DNA from: Alphaproteobacteria bacterium
Lineage (GTDB): Bacteria > Pseudomonadota > Alphaproteobacteria > TMED109
Assembly: GCA_030828505.1 (NCBI GenBank)
Contig: JAURCJ010000001.1
Span: 239,662-303,661 of the forward strand
Length of the DNA: 64,000 bases
Direction of reading: 5' to 3'
Part shown: positions 8,366 to 17,304 of the stretch, one piece after another
Layout: each line of letters starts with the position of its first letter
Numbering within the stretch: the first letter of the stretch is position 1
The notes under the pieces: generated by a model
Databases searched by the model: none
What the model was told of the DNA's origin: nothing
The model's input: the letters and a program-made list of their open reading frames with translations, nothing else
Program-made: the position numbers and the translations under genes

Positions 8366-10399
8366 ATGACAAAGCGTATACTGATAGACGCCGAATACTT
8401 AGAAGAAACTCGTGTAGTAGTAACCAATGAAAATGATATTGAAGATTTTGACCATGAAACTACAACAAAAAAGCAAAATAGAGGTAATATATACTTAGCT
8501 AAAATAGCTAGAGTGGAGCCTTCTCTTCAAGCAGCCTTCGTAGATTATGGTAATGAGCGACACGGATTTTTAGCCTTCAGCGAAATACATCCAGACTACT
8601 TTCAAATTCCTATTGCAGATAAGGAGAATATCATAAATGAAGAAGTTTCTGATTTAGATGATAGTGATATTATAGATGGTAATATTGAAGAAGGAGAAGC
8701 GAATAATAATTCTATTAATAAGAAAAAACCTAAAACTAAATTTTATAATCAATATAAAATCCAAGAAGTAATAAAAAAAGGGCAAATAGTTTTAGTGCAA
8801 GTCACTAAAGAAGAAAGAGGAAATAAAGGTGCGGCACTTACCACATTTGTTTCACTAGCTGGAAGATACTGTGTTTTAATGACAAATACTATCAGAAAAG
8901 GCGGAATCAGCCGAAGAATTACACATTCTAATGATAGAAAAAAACTAAGATCTATTATTGAGTCTTTAAATGTACCTAATAATATGGCAGTTATTATTAG
9001 AACTGCTGGCTCAAAAAGAACTAAAGTTGAAATTAAAAGAGATTATAATTTTTTAAATAAAACTTGGGAAAAAATTAGAGAAAATACTCTTAAATCTTTA
9101 TCTCCTTCTCTTATTCATGAAGAAAATAATATTATTAAAAGAGGTATAAGAGATTTATTTACCCCAGAAATTGAAGAAATAATTATTCAAGGAAATGATG
9201 CTTTTAAGGCAGCAAAAAGTTATATGAAAACTTTGATGCCTAGTAAAATTAAAATTTTAAAAGAATACAAAGAAAAAACTCCATTATTACAAAAATATAA
9301 TATAGATACAAAATTAGAAAAAATTCATAGCCCAATCGCAACTTTAAAAAGCGGAGGGTATTTAGTAATAAATCAAACAGAAGCTCTTGTAGCAGTTGAC
9401 GTAAACTCTGGTAAAGCTACTAAGGAAAGGAATATAGAGGAAACCGCCTTACAAACTAATAAAGAAGCTGCTGAAGAATTAGCAATACAACTTCGACTTA
9501 GGGATCTATCTGGTTTAATAGTTGTAGATTTTATAGATATGCTCTTAAGTAAAAATAATAGATTTATTGAAAATGTATTGAAACAAAAGCTACACTCAGA
9601 CAGAGCAAAAATTCAAGTAGGCAATATTTCAAATTTTGGGCTACTAGAGATGTCGAGACAAAGACTAAGGCCTAGCATTTATGAAGCTGAATTTATTACT
9701 TGTAATCATTGTTTAGGACATGGGAGAATAAGATCTCTGGATTCTCTAACTTTAAAAGCCCTTCATAAAATTGAAAAAGAAGCTACAAATTATAAAGATA
9801 AATCACTTTCAATAAAAATACCTGAAGAGACGGCTTTACATATACTCAATAATAAAAGAAAAGAATTGAATAATATTGAAGAAAAAAGAAATATTATCAT
9901 TAATATAATACCTGATCCTGAAATGAAATACGAAGAAATTATTTATGAAAACGACTCAATTAACGAATCTAAATCAAATATAAATAATAAAAAAGAGAAC
10001 TCCAATAAAAATTCTAATAAAACTAAACGCCCTAATAATAAAAATAAGTATAAAAAATATAATTCTAAAACTAATGAACAGAATGAAAATGTTACCCAAA
10101 ATGAAAGTAAAAATGTAACTGATAATAATATAAATAACAAAGGTAAAGATATAATTCACAAAGAAAAAAATACTAAAATTGATAATAGGAAGAAAAGTAA
10201 TAATACAAAATCTTTAAACAAACCTGCATCTACTTCTGACAAGAAATTAAAGAAATCTAATGCTAAAGAAAACAAATCTGATTCTTTAAAAAAAGAAGAT
10301 AAAATTCTTAAAGAGAATACAACCAAAAGCACTAAAGTTGTAAAACCTAAGAAAAAAGGACCTATTAAAAAAGGTTGGTGGAATAAATTAGAAACTTAA
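8366..10399 (+). CDS. rne: Ribonuclease E/G family endoribonuclease
   Basis: This is the main endoribonuclease of mRNA decay and rRNA processing. The N-terminal catalytic half (about 1-460) has the S1 domain with an acidic insertion (about 92-118), and the DNase I-like domain with D345 in VDVNSGKAT and D388/D391 in VVDFIDM, the magnesium ligands. The zinc-link is C446 and C449 in TCNHCLG. The C-terminal arm (about 520-677) is low complexity, rich in K and N, and probably a disordered RNA-binding scaffold. It ends in KKGWW, a Trp-containing tail also seen at alphaproteobacterial RNase E ends. At 677 residues it is shorter than the E. coli enzyme. The start matches the family N-terminus. Confidence 0.94.
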   Translation: MTKRILIDAEYLEETRVVVTNENDIEDFDHETTTKKQNRGNIYLAKIARVEPSLQAAFVDYGNERHGFLAFSEIHPDYFQIPIADKENIINEEVSDLDDSDIIDGNIEEGEANNNSINKKKPKTKFYNQYKIQEVIKKGQIVLVQVTKEERGNKGAALTTFVSLAGRYCVLMTNTIRKGGISRRITHSNDRKKLRSIIESLNVPNNMAVIIRTAGSKRTKVEIKRDYNFLNKTWEKIRENTLKSLSPSLIHEENNIIKRGIRDLFTPEIEEIIIQGNDAFKAAKSYMKTLMPSKIKILKEYKEKTPLLQKYNIDTKLEKIHSPIATLKSGGYLVINQTEALVAVDVNSGKATKERNIEETALQTNKEAAEELAIQLRLRDLSGLIVVDFIDMLLSKNNRFIENVLKQKLHSDRAKIQVGNISNFGLLEMSRQRLRPSIYEAEFITCNHCLGHGRIRSLDSLTLKALHKIEKEATNYKDKSLSIKIPEETALHILNNKRKELNNIEEKRNIIINIIPDPEMKYEEIIYENDSINESKSNINNKKENSNKNSNKTKRPNNKNKYKKYNSKTNEQNENVTQNESKNVTDNNINNKGKDIIHKEKNTKIDNRKKSNNTKSLNKPASTSDKKLKKSNAKENKSDSLKKEDKILKENTTKSTKVVKPKKKGPIKKGWWNKLET

Positions 10400-10410
10400 A
10401 TATTAGTTTC
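10391..10410. terminator. Hairpin spanning the rne and aminotransferase stop codons
   Basis: GAAACT (10391-10396) and AGTTTC (10405-10410) form a perfect six-base stem with an eight-base AU loop that contains both stop codons, rne TAA at 10397-10399 and the aminotransferase stop at 10403-10405. Being symmetric, it forms in both transcripts and could mark both 3' ends. There is no long U tract on either side, so intrinsic termination would be weak. Confidence 0.35.
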
Positions 10411-11554
10411 GTAAGTTAATCCATCCTCTTATCCTTTTTATTGCTTCTATAACGTTTTCGTTGGAGTCTCCATAAGAAATTCTTATAAATTTTTTACCTA
10501 ATTTATAATCAAAATCTTTTCCTGAAGTTACAGAAACACCAGCTTCTTGTAATAATCTATTGGCTAAATTGTCAGAATCATTACTTATATTTGATATATC
10601 TATGTACAAATAAAATGCTCCATCAGCTGGTGCATATTTATGAAAACCCTTATCTTCGAAAAAGTTAACTAAGAGCTCTCTATTCCTCCTATAAATAGAA
10701 ACATTTTTATTAAGAAGATCATAATTATCAAATGCTTTAGTTGCTATTATTTGTGCTATTGTTGAAGGACACAGGAATAAAGACATTGATAATTTCTCAA
10801 TTACATTAATTATATTTTTAGGAGCAATAATCCACCCCAACCTCCAACCTGTCATACAAAAATACTTGGAGAAAGAATTAATTACAATTGCATCTTTGTT
10901 ATAACGAAGTATAGTGTTGGACTTTTTATCAAACTCAATGCCATGATAAATCTCATCGCATATTATAACTTTATTATTTTTCATGCACCACTGAGCAATC
11001 TGTTTTAAGGTAGTATTTTTTATACTACTGCCAGTTGGGTTTGCAGGAGAAGCTACGATAACGCCTTTAATATTATTTTTTAATTTTTTTAATTTTTCCA
11101 CAGTCGGTTGATAACTTGTATCTAACTCCCCATCAATAAAAATAATATCTAAATTTAATGCTTTTATAGCATTAACATAGGCAGGATAATAAGGGGTCAT
11201 CATTACTATTTTATCTCCAGGATCAAATAAAGCTAATAAAGCAAGAACAAATGCTCCTGAAGCTCCTGAAGTAACTGCAATACAATCAGAACTTACTTCT
11301 TGATCATACCAAAATTTGTAATGGTCTGAAATTTTTTGTCTTAATTCTGGAATTCCTATTGATTCTGTATATCCTATTTTTTTTTTACCTACTATTTCTT
11401 TTGCATATTTTAAAATATGGCTCGGAGTGCTAACACCAGGTTCTCCAACATCCATATGAATAATATCTTTACCTTTTAACTTTAAGTTATTTGCTTTTGT
11501 AAGCATATCAATGGCTAAAAATGGCGCTATATTTGACCTTTTTGAATTTAACAT
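10403..11554 (-). CDS. Pyridoxal-phosphate-dependent class I/II aminotransferase
   Basis: The 383-residue protein is a fold-type I aminotransferase of the aspartate aminotransferase-like family. The PLP lysine is K230 in NSFSKYFCMTGWRLGW, with R238 downstream, the PLP-pyridine Asp in ICDEIYHG (D200), and ASPANPTG (168-175) supplying the cofactor-site asparagine. The amino-acid specificity cannot be read from sequence. It is encoded convergently with rne and divergently from the M48 protease gene, an order common in alphaproteobacteria. The start is the ATG after a weak AGGAG-like stretch. Confidence 0.9.
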   Translation of the reverse strand: MLNSKRSNIAPFLAIDMLTKANNLKLKGKDIIHMDVGEPGVSTPSHILKYAKEIVGKKKIGYTESIGIPELRQKISDHYKFWYDQEVSSDCIAVTSGASGAFVLALLALFDPGDKIVMMTPYYPAYVNAIKALNLDIIFIDGELDTSYQPTVEKLKKLKNNIKGVIVASPANPTGSSIKNTTLKQIAQWCMKNNKVIICDEIYHGIEFDKKSNTILRYNKDAIVINSFSKYFCMTGWRLGWIIAPKNIINVIEKLSMSLFLCPSTIAQIIATKAFDNYDLLNKNVSIYRRNRELLVNFFEDKGFHKYAPADGAFYLYIDISNISNDSDNLANRLLQEAGVSVTSGKDFDYKLGKKFIRISYGDSNENVIEAIKRIRGWINLRN

Positions 11555-11654
11555 TCGAAAGATACTCCTAATTTTGTATAATTAATTATATAAGTGGTTA
11601 ATTTTTATATATAATTTATTTATATTATTCTAAAAAATTTTATAGCGGGAATTA

Positions 11655-13061
11655 ATGCCAAAAATAATTACCATACTAATAAAATATATTAAATCTTACA
11701 CTATAAATTTAATTTTATTTATTTTAGTATTATTTTTTTCTACTTACAAATTAACAAGTGCTCAAAACATCAGCTTAATTCAAGATGCTGAAATAGAATT
11801 ATATATAAGAGATTGGATCAATCCAATATTAAAAGTAGCAGGGTTAAACCCTAATTCTGTAAACATATATATAGTTAATGATAAATCTATTAACGCTTTT
11901 GTTGCAGGAGGACAAAATATTTTTATAAATACAGGATTAATTTTGGCAGCAAAAGAAGTAAATGCCTTAATAGGTGTTTTAGCACATGAAATTGGGCATA
12001 TTTCTGGAGGACATTTAAATAGGACTGTAAACTCCATGAAAAGAGCACAAGAAACAGTCACAATAGCAACTATCTTAACTGCAGGGCTAATGGCAGCTTC
12101 AAAAGCCGCGGGTCTCGATACACCTGCTGGTTTAGCAAAATTAGCTACACTTGGACCTAGCATAGCAGAAAGAAATTTTTATAAAAATACCAGACAAAAT
12201 GAAAAATATGCTGACGCAGCAGCTATAAAGTATATGACCGCGGTAAATCGCTCATGCATTCCTCTCACTAAACTTCTCAAAAAGCTGGGTAAACAGGAAT
12301 TATTACATGAAAATAGGCAAGACCCATATTTAAGAACACATCCGATATCTCAAGAAAGAATATATGATATTGTAGAAGCTACTAAAAATATTAATATCAA
12401 TTATAAAAAAGATTTATCTTTGGATAATAATAAATTTCAAAGAATAGTTGCTAAGATTATAGCTTTTACAAATAGTCCTGGTAAAACATTATTACTTTAC
12501 CCTAAAAATTCATCCCAAATTGATGCAAAATATGCAAGAGCAATAGCTTATCTAAGACTACCAGACTTGGATAAAGGCATTAAAGAAATAAAAGAATTAA
12601 TTCATATAGATAAAAATGACCCTTTTTTTCCAGAGGTTTTTGGACAAATGTTATTTGAAAATGGTCAAATATTTGAGTCTATAGAACAACTTAAAATATC
12701 TTCAGAGCTCTTACCAAATAATTCAATAATATTATTATCTTTAGCTCGATCTCAAATAGAATATGGTAAAAGTAAAGAAAATAATGAAGCAATACTTAAT
12801 TTAAAAAAGGTTTTGGAAATTATGCCTAAAAATATTGCAGCTTGGAAACTGCTATCTATTGGTGAAGCAAGAAATAATAATTTAGGACTTGCTCAATTAG
12901 CATCCGCAGAAGCATATTTTTTAATGGGGCAACATAGTCTAGCTATACAATTTGCTGAAAAAGCAAAAATTTCATTTAAAAAAGGTAGTCCTAGTGATAT
13001 AAGAGCACTAGATATAATATTCTTTTCTAAGGAAAAGTTAATGAAAATAAATAATAATTAG
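11655..13061 (+). CDS. M48 family metalloprotease with TPR domain (BepA-like)
   Basis: The protein has a signal peptide (about 1-37, cleaved near TSAQ) and a zinc metalloprotease domain with HEIGH (H111, E112, H115) and the third ligand E183 in QNEKYADAAA. A helical C-terminal half (about 285-465) looks like tetratricopeptide repeats. This is the architecture of periplasmic BepA/YfgC, which degrades or helps mature outer-membrane proteins including LptD. Both LptD and BamB are encoded in this window. The DsbA-like gene follows 24 bases downstream, and together they suit envelope protein quality control. Confidence 0.9.
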   Translation: MPKIITILIKYIKSYTINLILFILVLFFSTYKLTSAQNISLIQDAEIELYIRDWINPILKVAGLNPNSVNIYIVNDKSINAFVAGGQNIFINTGLILAAKEVNALIGVLAHEIGHISGGHLNRTVNSMKRAQETVTIATILTAGLMAASKAAGLDTPAGLAKLATLGPSIAERNFYKNTRQNEKYADAAAIKYMTAVNRSCIPLTKLLKKLGKQELLHENRQDPYLRTHPISQERIYDIVEATKNININYKKDLSLDNNKFQRIVAKIIAFTNSPGKTLLLYPKNSSQIDAKYARAIAYLRLPDLDKGIKEIKELIHIDKNDPFFPEVFGQMLFENGQIFESIEQLKISSELLPNNSIILLSLARSQIEYGKSKENNEAILNLKKVLEIMPKNIAAWKLLSIGEARNNNLGLAQLASAEAYFLMGQHSLAIQFAEKAKISFKKGSPSDIRALDIIFFSKEKLMKINNN

Positions 13062-13085
13062 TATCAAATTTATAATAAAATAGTA

Positions 13086-13844
13086 TTGGTTAACATTATG
13101 ATGATTACTTTTAAAAGACTATTAATTAAAATACCTCTTTTATTTATCTTTTTAATTTTACATTTGTCTACAGCAACTTCTGAAGATAAATTAACTAGAG
13201 AAGAATTAAACGAATATATTTATGAATATATTATGGAAAACCCTGAAGTAATTCTAGAATCTGTAGATAAATTAAGACAAAAAATGCAAGAAAATTCAAA
13301 TACAGATAATGAATTCATAGAAGAAAATTTTGTAGAAATGGCTAATAATGCCAATATTCCTTTTATGGGGTCAGATAAACCTAAAGTTACTATTATTGAG
13401 TTTTTTGATTATAATTGTGGATATTGTAAAAAATCTTTAGATGCTATTACAGAACTGTTAAGATCAGAGTTTGATTTAAAAGTTTCATTTAGAGAATATC
13501 CTATATTGTCACCATCTAGCAGAACTGCAGCTAAGGCAGCGCTAGCAGCTAGGAAACAAGGAAAATATTTCGTACTACATTCTGCTTTGATGAGTATGCA
13601 AGGGAATCTAAATGAAGATAAAATATTTCAAGCCGCGAGTAATTTAAAAATAGATATAAATAAATTAAAAAAGGATATGAATAATATAGACATTGAAAAT
13701 ATCTTACAAGAAAATGAGGATTTAGCGAGAAAATTAAATATAAGAGGAACACCTACTTTTATTATTAATGGTAAACTTTATGCAGGAGCTTTAGAGCTTA
13801 ATAAATTAAAAACTATAATAAATGAAAGTCTGAACGATAGCTAA
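13086..13844 (+). CDS. DsbA-family periplasmic thiol:disulfide oxidoreductase
   Basis: Residues 1-30 form a signal peptide ending near STATS. Residues about 36-70 are a helical segment of the ScsC/Com1 N-terminal type (ELNEYIYEYIMENPEVI). The thioredoxin domain begins near 96 with the active site C111-G-Y-C114 and has a cis-proline motif RGTPTF near 218. The domain order is that of the oligomerising DsbA/ScsC-like family in alphaproteobacteria. It follows the M48 protease gene. The first ATG codons (13086, 13098) are close together, and the exact start is uncertain by a few codons. Confidence 0.9.
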   Translation: MVNIMMITFKRLLIKIPLLFIFLILHLSTATSEDKLTREELNEYIYEYIMENPEVILESVDKLRQKMQENSNTDNEFIEENFVEMANNANIPFMGSDKPKVTIIEFFDYNCGYCKKSLDAITELLRSEFDLKVSFREYPILSPSSRTAAKAALAARKQGKYFVLHSALMSMQGNLNEDKIFQAASNLKIDINKLKKDMNNIDIENILQENEDLARKLNIRGTPTFIINGKLYAGALELNKLKTIINESLNDS

Positions 13845-13882
13845 TGCGTTAAAATAATTATAATAATTTTAGAAAGAAAAAT

Positions 13883-14221
13883 ATGTTAAATAATCTTGGA
13901 ACAATAATAAATACTTTTTTATTTGGTAAAAAAATAGGTGAAGATGATTTTGGAAATATATATTACCTTAATAAAAATAATAAAAGATGGGTTCTATATT
14001 TTAAAAATAATGACGCTTCCTCTGTTCCCCCAGAATGGCAAGCTTGGTTAACGCATACAGTTAAAAACACTCCGAATATAAAAGATAAAAAAAAGAAATG
14101 GCAAATTAAACATCAACCCAATAGCACAGGAATAAATTATATATTAAATAAAAGCAATGAAGAAAAAAAAGATGATATATCTTCTTATAATTCCTGGTCG
14201 CCTAATAAAAGAGGTAAATAA
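13883..14221 (+). CDS. NDUFA12/B17.2-like NADH:ubiquinone oxidoreductase accessory subunit
   Basis: The 112-residue protein has the family signature GEDDFGNIYYL, RWVLY and VPPEWQAWL (about residues 18-54), followed by a charged, variable tail. Homologues are supernumerary subunits of mitochondrial complex I that are also found in alphaproteobacterial complex I, so this gene supports alphaproteobacterial ancestry. The core nuo operon is not in the window. The stop codon abuts the TTG start of the next small gene. Confidence 0.88.
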   Translation: MLNNLGTIINTFLFGKKIGEDDFGNIYYLNKNNKRWVLYFKNNDASSVPPEWQAWLTHTVKNTPNIKDKKKKWQIKHQPNSTGINYILNKSNEEKKDDISSYNSWSPNKRGK

Positions 14222-14437
14222 TTGACCAATAAACAAAAAACAATACTTCCGAAAACTTGGAGGGGTGTTGATGATGAAAAAATATCATGTACAGAAAAAA
14301 TTAAAATTTTAAATGAAAATATTATAGAAATTAACCAAATAGCAGAAGATGCGCTAGAAGATGCAATTTTAATGGGGGCAGACCCTAAGCAGGTAGTTGA
14401 GGTAATTATTAAAATATTGGAATTAAAAAAATTCTAA
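14222..14437 (+). CDS. Small conserved-looking protein of unknown function (71 residues)
   Basis: I do not recognise a named family. The gene begins with TTG directly after the NDUFA12-like stop, with GAGG (14211-14214) seven bases upstream. The N-terminus is basic and the second half is an amphipathic helix with DALEDAILMGADPKQVVEVI. There is no signal peptide or membrane segment. The zero spacing implies co-translation with its upstream neighbour. Its last codons overlap the probable true start of the DUF2155 gene. Confidence 0.65.
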   Translation: MTNKQKTILPKTWRGVDDEKISCTEKIKILNENIIEINQIAEDALEDAILMGADPKQVVEVIIKILELKKF

Positions 14438-14475
14438 AATTTTCTATTAATAACATTAATAATTTACTTATAATT

Positions 14476-14799
14476 TTGATATTTTTATTATTCATTTCTT
14501 TTGATATAAGTGCTAATGAAAACTCAAATACATCTCTAAAAATTATAGATAAAGTTTCTAGTAAGTCTTACGTTATTGAAGTACCAAATAATATCACTTT
14601 TATATTTAAGAATTTAAATATTTTAATAAAAAAATGTATAAAGAACGAACAAGATTATAATAGTTATGCTTCCTACCTTGTGTTAAAAGATAGAAAAAAA
14701 GATAAATTTATATTTAAAGGTTGGGTTTTATCTAAAAACACAAGTTTATCTCAAGTATCACACCCTATTTATAATTTAAAACTAATAAAATGCTTTTAA
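14476..14799 (+). CDS. DUF2155 family exported protein
   Basis: The mature part matches DUF2155, a small alphaproteobacterial exported family: a LKIIDKVSSKSYVIEVP opening, an IKKCIKN cysteine, FKGWVLS and a C-terminal HPIYNLKLIKC. The family usually sits beside NDUFA12-like and aat genes, as here. TTG at 14476 is the first standard start, but it leaves a very short signal peptide with no positive charge. The frame is open upstream and from ATT at 14422 reads MKKILKFS and then a long hydrophobic core, a textbook signal peptide, giving 125 residues. That ATT lies inside the end of the preceding gene. The function is unknown. Confidence 0.8.
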   Translation: MIFLLFISFDISANENSNTSLKIIDKVSSKSYVIEVPNNITFIFKNLNILIKKCIKNEQDYNSYASYLVLKDRKKDKFIFKGWVLSKNTSLSQVSHPIYNLKLIKCF

Positions 14800-14805
14800 A
14801 TTCAT

Positions 14806-15480
14806 TTAATAGTTGGAAGATTTGGGATATAAATTTATATTTAATTCCCCAGATTTACCAATTTTATAAAAATCAGCATTAATATGTAGTGCTTTTTTTA
14901 AAATAAGCATAAACTTTTCTTGAGTAATTTCATAGGCCCCCAATGTTTTAAGGTGGTCTGTTATAAATTGTGTATCAAGTAAAATAAAATTACCTACTTT
15001 AAGTCTATCTATCAGATGTAGTAAAGCTACTTTACTTGCATTTGGGCTTCTACTAAACATACTTTCACCAAAAAATATTCCACCAATCGCAACTCCATAT
15101 AATCCCCCAACCAACATATTATTTGAGTAACACTCTATACTATGGGCATAACCTTTATAATGAAGATCTATAAATACGTCTCTTATACTTGGGTTAATCC
15201 ATGTGTTTTCCCTGTAATTAGTAATTTCAGCACACCCCTCTATAACTCCAATAAAGTCAGTATTTATCTTTATTAGAAAAGGATTGGTATTTATAAATCT
15301 TTTAAGCTTCTTTCTTATATTTATTTTATATGGATCTATTACACCTCTTTTTACCGGTTTAACCCAAAAGACATCTAGGCTATTTACATTTTCTGCCATA
15401 GGAAATATCCCGTGGCGATAAGCATCTAATATATTTTTATAGTCTATTTTAATATAATTATGGGGAATATTATTAATCAT
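14806..15480 (-). CDS. aat: Leucyl/phenylalanyl-tRNA-protein transferase
   Basis: Aat adds Leu or Phe to proteins with N-terminal Arg or Lys and so marks them for ClpAP through ClpS. The 224-residue protein has the family strings YRHGIFPMAE near the start, GLYGVAIGGIFFGESMFSR in the middle and LDTQFITDHLKTLGA near the end. The start overlaps the accC 3' end by eight bases, so it is the last gene of the aroQ-accB-accC-aat block. Confidence 0.94.
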   Translation of the reverse strand: MINNIPHNYIKIDYKNILDAYRHGIFPMAENVNSLDVFWVKPVKRGVIDPYKINIRKKLKRFINTNPFLIKINTDFIGVIEGCAEITNYRENTWINPSIRDVFIDLHYKGYAHSIECYSNNMLVGGLYGVAIGGIFFGESMFSRSPNASKVALLHLIDRLKVGNFILLDTQFITDHLKTLGAYEITQEKFMLILKKALHINADFYKIGKSGELNINLYPKSSNY

Positions 15481-16816
15481 TAATATTTAAAAATTTTTCT
15501 AACCATCTAATATCGTAGTCACCAGATATGAATTTTTTTTCTCTTATTATCTTATCATGTAAAGATAAAGTGGTATCTATGCCATCTATTACATATTCTT
15601 TTAATGCTATTTTTAATTTTAAAATAGCATCTTCCCTACTATTACCATAAACAATCAATTTAGATATTAAGCTATCATAGTTAGGAGGGACTTTATAACC
15701 TGAGTATAAAGCTGAATCTACTCTAACTCCCAGACCACCTGGTGTGTGATAATTATTAATCGTTCCTGCATTAGGTGTAAATGTATTTGGGTTTTCAGAA
15801 TTTATTCTACATTCTATTGAATGCCCTTGAATTTTAATATCTTTTTGCTTAATGGAAAGTTTTTTTCCACTAGCTACATTAACCTGTTCTTTTACTAAAT
15901 CAAAACCTGTTATCATTTCTGTTATAGGATGCTCAACTTGTATTCTGGTATTCATTTCTATAAAAAAGAATTCTCCATTTTCATAGAGCATTTCAAAGGT
16001 ACCTGCGCCAAGATAACCCAATTTTTTTACGGCTTTAACAATAATTTTACTAATTCCATCTCTTGCTTCTTTTGTAAGAGCAGGAGAAGGAGCCTCTTCT
16101 AAAACTTTTTGATGTCTTCTTTGTAAGGAACAATCCCTCTCTCCAAAATGCACCACGTTTCCATAAGCATCAGCAAAAAGTTGGAATTCTATATGCCTAG
16201 GATTAGCCAAGTATCTTTCAAGATATACAGTATCATCTCCAAAACCAGATTTAGCCTCTGATCGAGCCAAATTCCAAGCCTCTTCCAAGTCAGCAGGTTT
16301 TTTAGCAACTTTCATTCCTTTACCTCCCCCTCCTGACGCTGCCTTAATTAAAACTGGAAAACCAACTTCTTTTGCAACTTTTTTTAATTCCTTTAAATCT
16401 TTGATTGCTCCGTTCGAACCTGGGACAAGCGGAATTCCAAGTTTCTGCATTGCAGTTCTTGCAGATACTTTATCTCCCATTTCAGATATATGTTGAGGTT
16501 TAGGCCCAATAAATATTAATCCATGTTCATTAACTATTTCTGCAAATTTTGCATTTTCAGATAAAAATCCATAACCAGGGTGAATTGCATCAGCACCACT
16601 AACTTCTGCAGCGGATAGAATTGCAGCTATATTTAAATAACTCTTTGACGCTAGAGGAGGTCCTATACATACGCTTTCATCAGCAAGTCTTACATGCATT
16701 GCCTCAGCATCAACTGTTGAATGTACTGCCACAGTTTTTACTTTTAACTCTTTACACGCTCTAATTATCCTTAAAGCTATTTCACCTCTATTAGCTATTA
16801 AAACTTTCTTTATCAC
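15473..16816 (-). CDS. accC: Acetyl-CoA carboxylase biotin carboxylase subunit
   Basis: AccC carboxylates the biotin on AccB using ATP and bicarbonate, the first step of fatty-acid synthesis. The N-terminal domain begins with KVLIANRGEIALRIIRA. The ATP-grasp domain has the glycine-rich loop SGGGGKGMKV (about 161-170), and the metal/catalytic stretch FIEMNTRIQVEHPITE follows. The 447 residues are standard. accB ends 11 bases upstream, the usual accB-accC operon. Confidence 0.96.
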   Translation of the reverse strand: MIKKVLIANRGEIALRIIRACKELKVKTVAVHSTVDAEAMHVRLADESVCIGPPLASKSYLNIAAILSAAEVSGADAIHPGYGFLSENAKFAEIVNEHGLIFIGPKPQHISEMGDKVSARTAMQKLGIPLVPGSNGAIKDLKELKKVAKEVGFPVLIKAASGGGGKGMKVAKKPADLEEAWNLARSEAKSGFGDDTVYLERYLANPRHIEFQLFADAYGNVVHFGERDCSLQRRHQKVLEEAPSPALTKEARDGISKIIVKAVKKLGYLGAGTFEMLYENGEFFFIEMNTRIQVEHPITEMITGFDLVKEQVNVASGKKLSIKQKDIKIQGHSIECRINSENPNTFTPNAGTINNYHTPGGLGVRVDSALYSGYKVPPNYDSLISKLIVYGNSREDAILKLKIALKEYVIDGIDTTLSLHDKIIREKKFISGDYDIRWLEKFLNIND

Positions 16817-16827
16817 AATATTATTCT

Positions 16828-17283
16828 TTAACTAATATCAATTATTACTAAAGGTTCATCAAATTCAACAGACATTTCATTTTTTATAATTATTTCTTTA
16901 ACTGTTCCTGCAAAAGGAGATTTGACTGGATTCATAGTTTTCATAGCCTCAATTATAAATAATTGATCACCTTCTTTGACACTTTGGCCAACTTTTATAA
17001 ATGGCTTAGCATCAGGAGAAGAAGCCAAATATATAGTCCCTACCATAGGGGATTTAACAGTGCCAGGATGATCTAAATTATTTTCCTTATTTGATTCATT
17101 GTCTATTTTTTTTTCTGTTTGATTAATATTTGAATGACTCAAAATAGAACCACTAGACACAACACTTCGAGCTACTCTAACGGTATTTCTGCCTTGAGTT
17201 ACAGTAATTTCTGATAAATTATTTTCATTTAGAAGATCTGAAAGATCTTTTATTAATGATTTATCTATAGATATTTTACCCAT
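16828..17283 (-). CDS. accB: Biotin carboxyl carrier protein of acetyl-CoA carboxylase
   Basis: The 151-residue protein has a short N-terminal domain (about 1-45), a polar linker (about 46-75) and the biotinyl domain (about 76-151). The biotin is attached to K115 in EAMKTMNP; the usual motif is EAMKLMN, so Leu has become Thr. The gene lies between aroQ (21 bases) and accC (11 bases). The Shine-Dalgarno sequence AGGAAA precedes the ATG. Confidence 0.95.
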   Translation of the reverse strand: MGKISIDKSLIKDLSDLLNENNLSEITVTQGRNTVRVARSVVSSGSILSHSNINQTEKKIDNESNKENNLDHPGTVKSPMVGTIYLASSPDAKPFIKVGQSVKEGDQLFIIEAMKTMNPVKSPFAGTVKEIIIKNEMSVEFDEPLVIIDIS

Positions 17284-17304
17284 ATAATTTTCCTAACATT
17301 AATT

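Noticed and set aside
8076..8430. ORFs on both strands in the rne leader as protein genes
   Set aside because: Both overlap rne, lack recognisable domains and have weak ribosome sites; the plus-strand one is kept only as a possible leader ORF.
9943..10159. Minus-strand ORFs opposite the RNase E tail
   Set aside because: They encode hydrophobic low-complexity sequence that mirrors the K/N-rich codons of the rne arm.
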